Shown here: positions 5,927 through 6,989 of the stretch, in pieces | How positions within the stretch are numbered: the stretch's first letter is position 1 | How the letters are laid out: the number at the start of each line of letters is the position of its first letter | Source: an uncultured Atopobium sp. | Lineage (GTDB): Bacteria; Actinomycetota; Coriobacteriia; Coriobacteriales; Atopobiaceae | Reading direction: 5' to 3' | DNA: 6,989 bases | Assembly (NCBI GenBank): GCA_937990665.1 | Contig: CALKRF010000012.1 | Coordinates: forward strand, 1 to 6,989 | Program-made: the position numbers and the translations under genes | Notes under the pieces: model-generated | The model's database searches: none | What the model saw: only the letters and a program-made list of their open reading frames with translations | Told to the model about the DNA's origin: nothing

Positions 5927-5931
5927 AAACA

Positions 5932-6957
5932 ATGCGAGATACAGATTTTGTCGCACGTTTGCACCGAAACATTGTGTTGCTGGGCGGCCAGCTCAAAAAC
6001 AGGCTTAAACATCGTGTAGTAGTGAGCACCTTGGTTGCTCTGTTTGCGGCACTTTTGCTGGTAATTCCATTTTATGGTTGCTCACCAGCTGCTCCTGGAA
6101 ACACTCAGGGCGGCTCAAATGCTCAATCGGAGGCGCAGAAAGACGAAGCTCCTAAGGGAACAGTTAAGGCAACATCGTTCTACTCGCCAACCCTTGGCCT
6201 GGACTGGAACTATGACGTCTACTTGCCTGCAGACTACGAGTCCAATCCAGATAAGACCTATCCAGTTGTGTACATGCTGCATGGTCTGTATGGCAATCAC
6301 CGCAACCTGCTGGAGCGCTTTGATTCATCAGCCATGCTAGATGAAGCCATTCAAACCGCTGGTCAGGGAGCTATTGTAGTCTTTGTTGACGGCTTTAACA
6401 GCTTCTACATTGACTCCGCCGACCGCGGTCTCAAGATGGAATCCGCCATCATGAACGACCTGGTACCTTACATTGAGAGCACGTATCGCGTATCAAAGGA
6501 CCGCAAAGAACATGCAATCGGCGGCATTTCTATGGGCGGTTATGGTGCAGCTCGTTTTGTTTTGCACCACTCCGATTACTTTAGCAAGGGCATTTTGCTC
6601 TCGCCTTCCGTTTGGACAACGCTTGCTGACGACAACTTTATTTACACGTCTCAGCACGCCTTTAGCGACGGAACTACCAGCTGGTCTTGGGATCTGTACA
6701 AGAAGCTGTTCCCAACTCAGTATCTTGGTGAGGTTGATCCAAGTCAGGTTTCTTTCTTTGTGGCAACAACTTCCGACGACGGCGTAGTACCTGTTGCTGA
6801 CGTTGACGCCTTTGTTGAGCAGCTCAAAAACGCTGGCATCAACGTTGACTACCAGCGCGACTCCGGCGACAACCACAACTGGAAGTACTGGTCCAGAGTT
6901 GCTCCAACTGCGTACGCTTGGGCGCTCGACCAGTTCAAGAGCGCTGACAGCAAGTAA
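5932..6957 (+). CDS. Exported alpha/beta-hydrolase, Esterase D/antigen-85-like family, putative lipoprotein
   Basis: Probable extracytoplasmic serine esterase of 341 residues; the substrate is unknown (an acyl, acetyl or feruloyl ester are all possible). The N-terminus has a basic stretch to about residue 28, then a hydrophobic segment (29-47) ending at FYGC (Cys50), followed by a low-complexity Ser/Ala/Gly/Gln linker (51-80), as expected of a lipoprotein. The catalytic domain runs from about 80 to 338. It shows the oxyanion-type HGLYG (117-121), the nucleophile motif GISMG (198-202, Ser200), a likely acid in TSDDG (Asp282 or Asp283), and a likely catalytic histidine in GDNHNW (His315). Together these match Pfam Esterase (PF00756). 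Reservations: Tyr at -2 is atypical for a lipobox, and the pre-Cys region is long at 49 residues, so an uncleaved membrane anchor is possible. It is divergent from rplM with no visible partner gene. Confidence 0.9.
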   Translation: MRDTDFVARLHRNIVLLGGQLKNRLKHRVVVSTLVALFAALLLVIPFYGCSPAAPGNTQGGSNAQSEAQKDEAPKGTVKATSFYSPTLGLDWNYDVYLPADYESNPDKTYPVVYMLHGLYGNHRNLLERFDSSAMLDEAIQTAGQGAIVVFVDGFNSFYIDSADRGLKMESAIMNDLVPYIESTYRVSKDRKEHAIGGISMGGYGAARFVLHHSDYFSKGILLSPSVWTTLADDNFIYTSQHAFSDGTTSWSWDLYKKLFPTQYLGEVDPSQVSFFVATTSDDGVVPVADVDAFVEQLKNAGINVDYQRDSGDNHNWKYWSRVAPTAYAWALDQFKSADSK

Positions 6958-6989
6958 GCGCTGACGGTGCGCCCAGGGCGGCGCGGGGC
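6958..6989 (+). other. GC-rich 3' flank of the esterase gene, possible start of a terminator
   Basis: The last 32 nt are much richer in G and C than the preceding gene. GCGCC (6969-6973) and GGCGC (6980-6984) could form a 5-bp stem with a 6-nt loop, but the window ends before any T-run could be seen. Confidence 0.25.

Larger units (their letters stand above)
5600..5931. other. Divergent intergenic region between rplM and the esterase gene
   Basis: These 332 nt contain no convincing gene. The half near rplM (5600-5703) holds the rplM Shine-Dalgarno, leader and candidate -10. The centre holds an imperfect inverted repeat (5729-5760). The plus-strand half has an AT-rich patch (CTTTTTATTTTATA, 5851-5864) that could be a weak -10 for the esterase, but I find no matching -35 at normal spacing. 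TTGACG at 5769-5774 resembles a -35 but has no -10 about 17 nt downstream. Short plus-strand open frames here overlap the esterase start and have no recognisable content. Confidence 0.7.

Noticed and set aside
5890..5931. Upstream ATG at 5890 as the esterase start
   Set aside because: It lacks a Shine-Dalgarno, whereas the ATG at 5932 has AGGAGG 5 nt upstream. The extra residues would also make an already long leader longer.
5649..6019. Short plus-strand open frames in the rplM/esterase gap (5649-6008 and 5735-6019)
   Set aside because: They overlap the esterase start in other frames, have no ribosome-binding site, and contain no recognisable sequence.

Overview
The window looks like a chromosomal housekeeping segment of a Gram-positive actinobacterium, most likely class Coriobacteriia (Atopobiaceae, the Atopobium/Lancefieldella/Olsenella group). 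This placement is inferred from protein character, moderate GC content and gene order (rplM-rpsI-glmM with nnr and alr nearby, an actinobacterial arrangement). No marker gene settles the species. I see no mobile element, CRISPR array, tRNA or rRNA.

Layout. Almost everything up to about 5600 lies on the minus strand. Read in transcription order, rplM (L13, GTG start at 5599) and rpsI (S9) form a two-gene ribosomal-protein operon. It ends at a strong intrinsic terminator (stem arms within 4700-4732). A second minus-strand cluster follows: glmM, acpS, nnr (bifunctional NAD(P)HX repair) and alr. The gaps are 24, 3 and 9 nt, so it is very probably one operon. alr runs off the left edge of the window after 331 codons. 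On the plus strand, divergent from rplM across a 332-nt region, is a single gene for an exported, probably lipid-anchored alpha/beta-hydrolase of the Esterase D/antigen-85-like family.

How the genes work together. GlmM makes glucosamine-1-phosphate for UDP-GlcNAc, and Alr makes D-alanine for the peptidoglycan stem peptide. AcpS activates acyl carrier protein for lipid synthesis, and Nnr repairs damaged NAD(P)H. The operon thus joins cell-envelope precursor supply with two cofactor or protein-activation enzymes. The esterase probably acts outside the membrane; its substrate cannot be read from the sequence.

Most notable points. AcpS has a charged C-terminal tail of about 50 residues, which begins at a diverged tandem duplication of six codons, and its usual SxSH histidine is tyrosine. 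Alr has Ala at the position usually held by the carbamylated active-site lysine. An identical 12-mer containing a TATACT -10-like hexamer lies upstream of both rplM and glmM, and the glmM copy abuts the rpsI terminator. An imperfect inverted repeat sits in the divergent rplM/esterase region. I did not find a clearly undescribed multi-gene system here.
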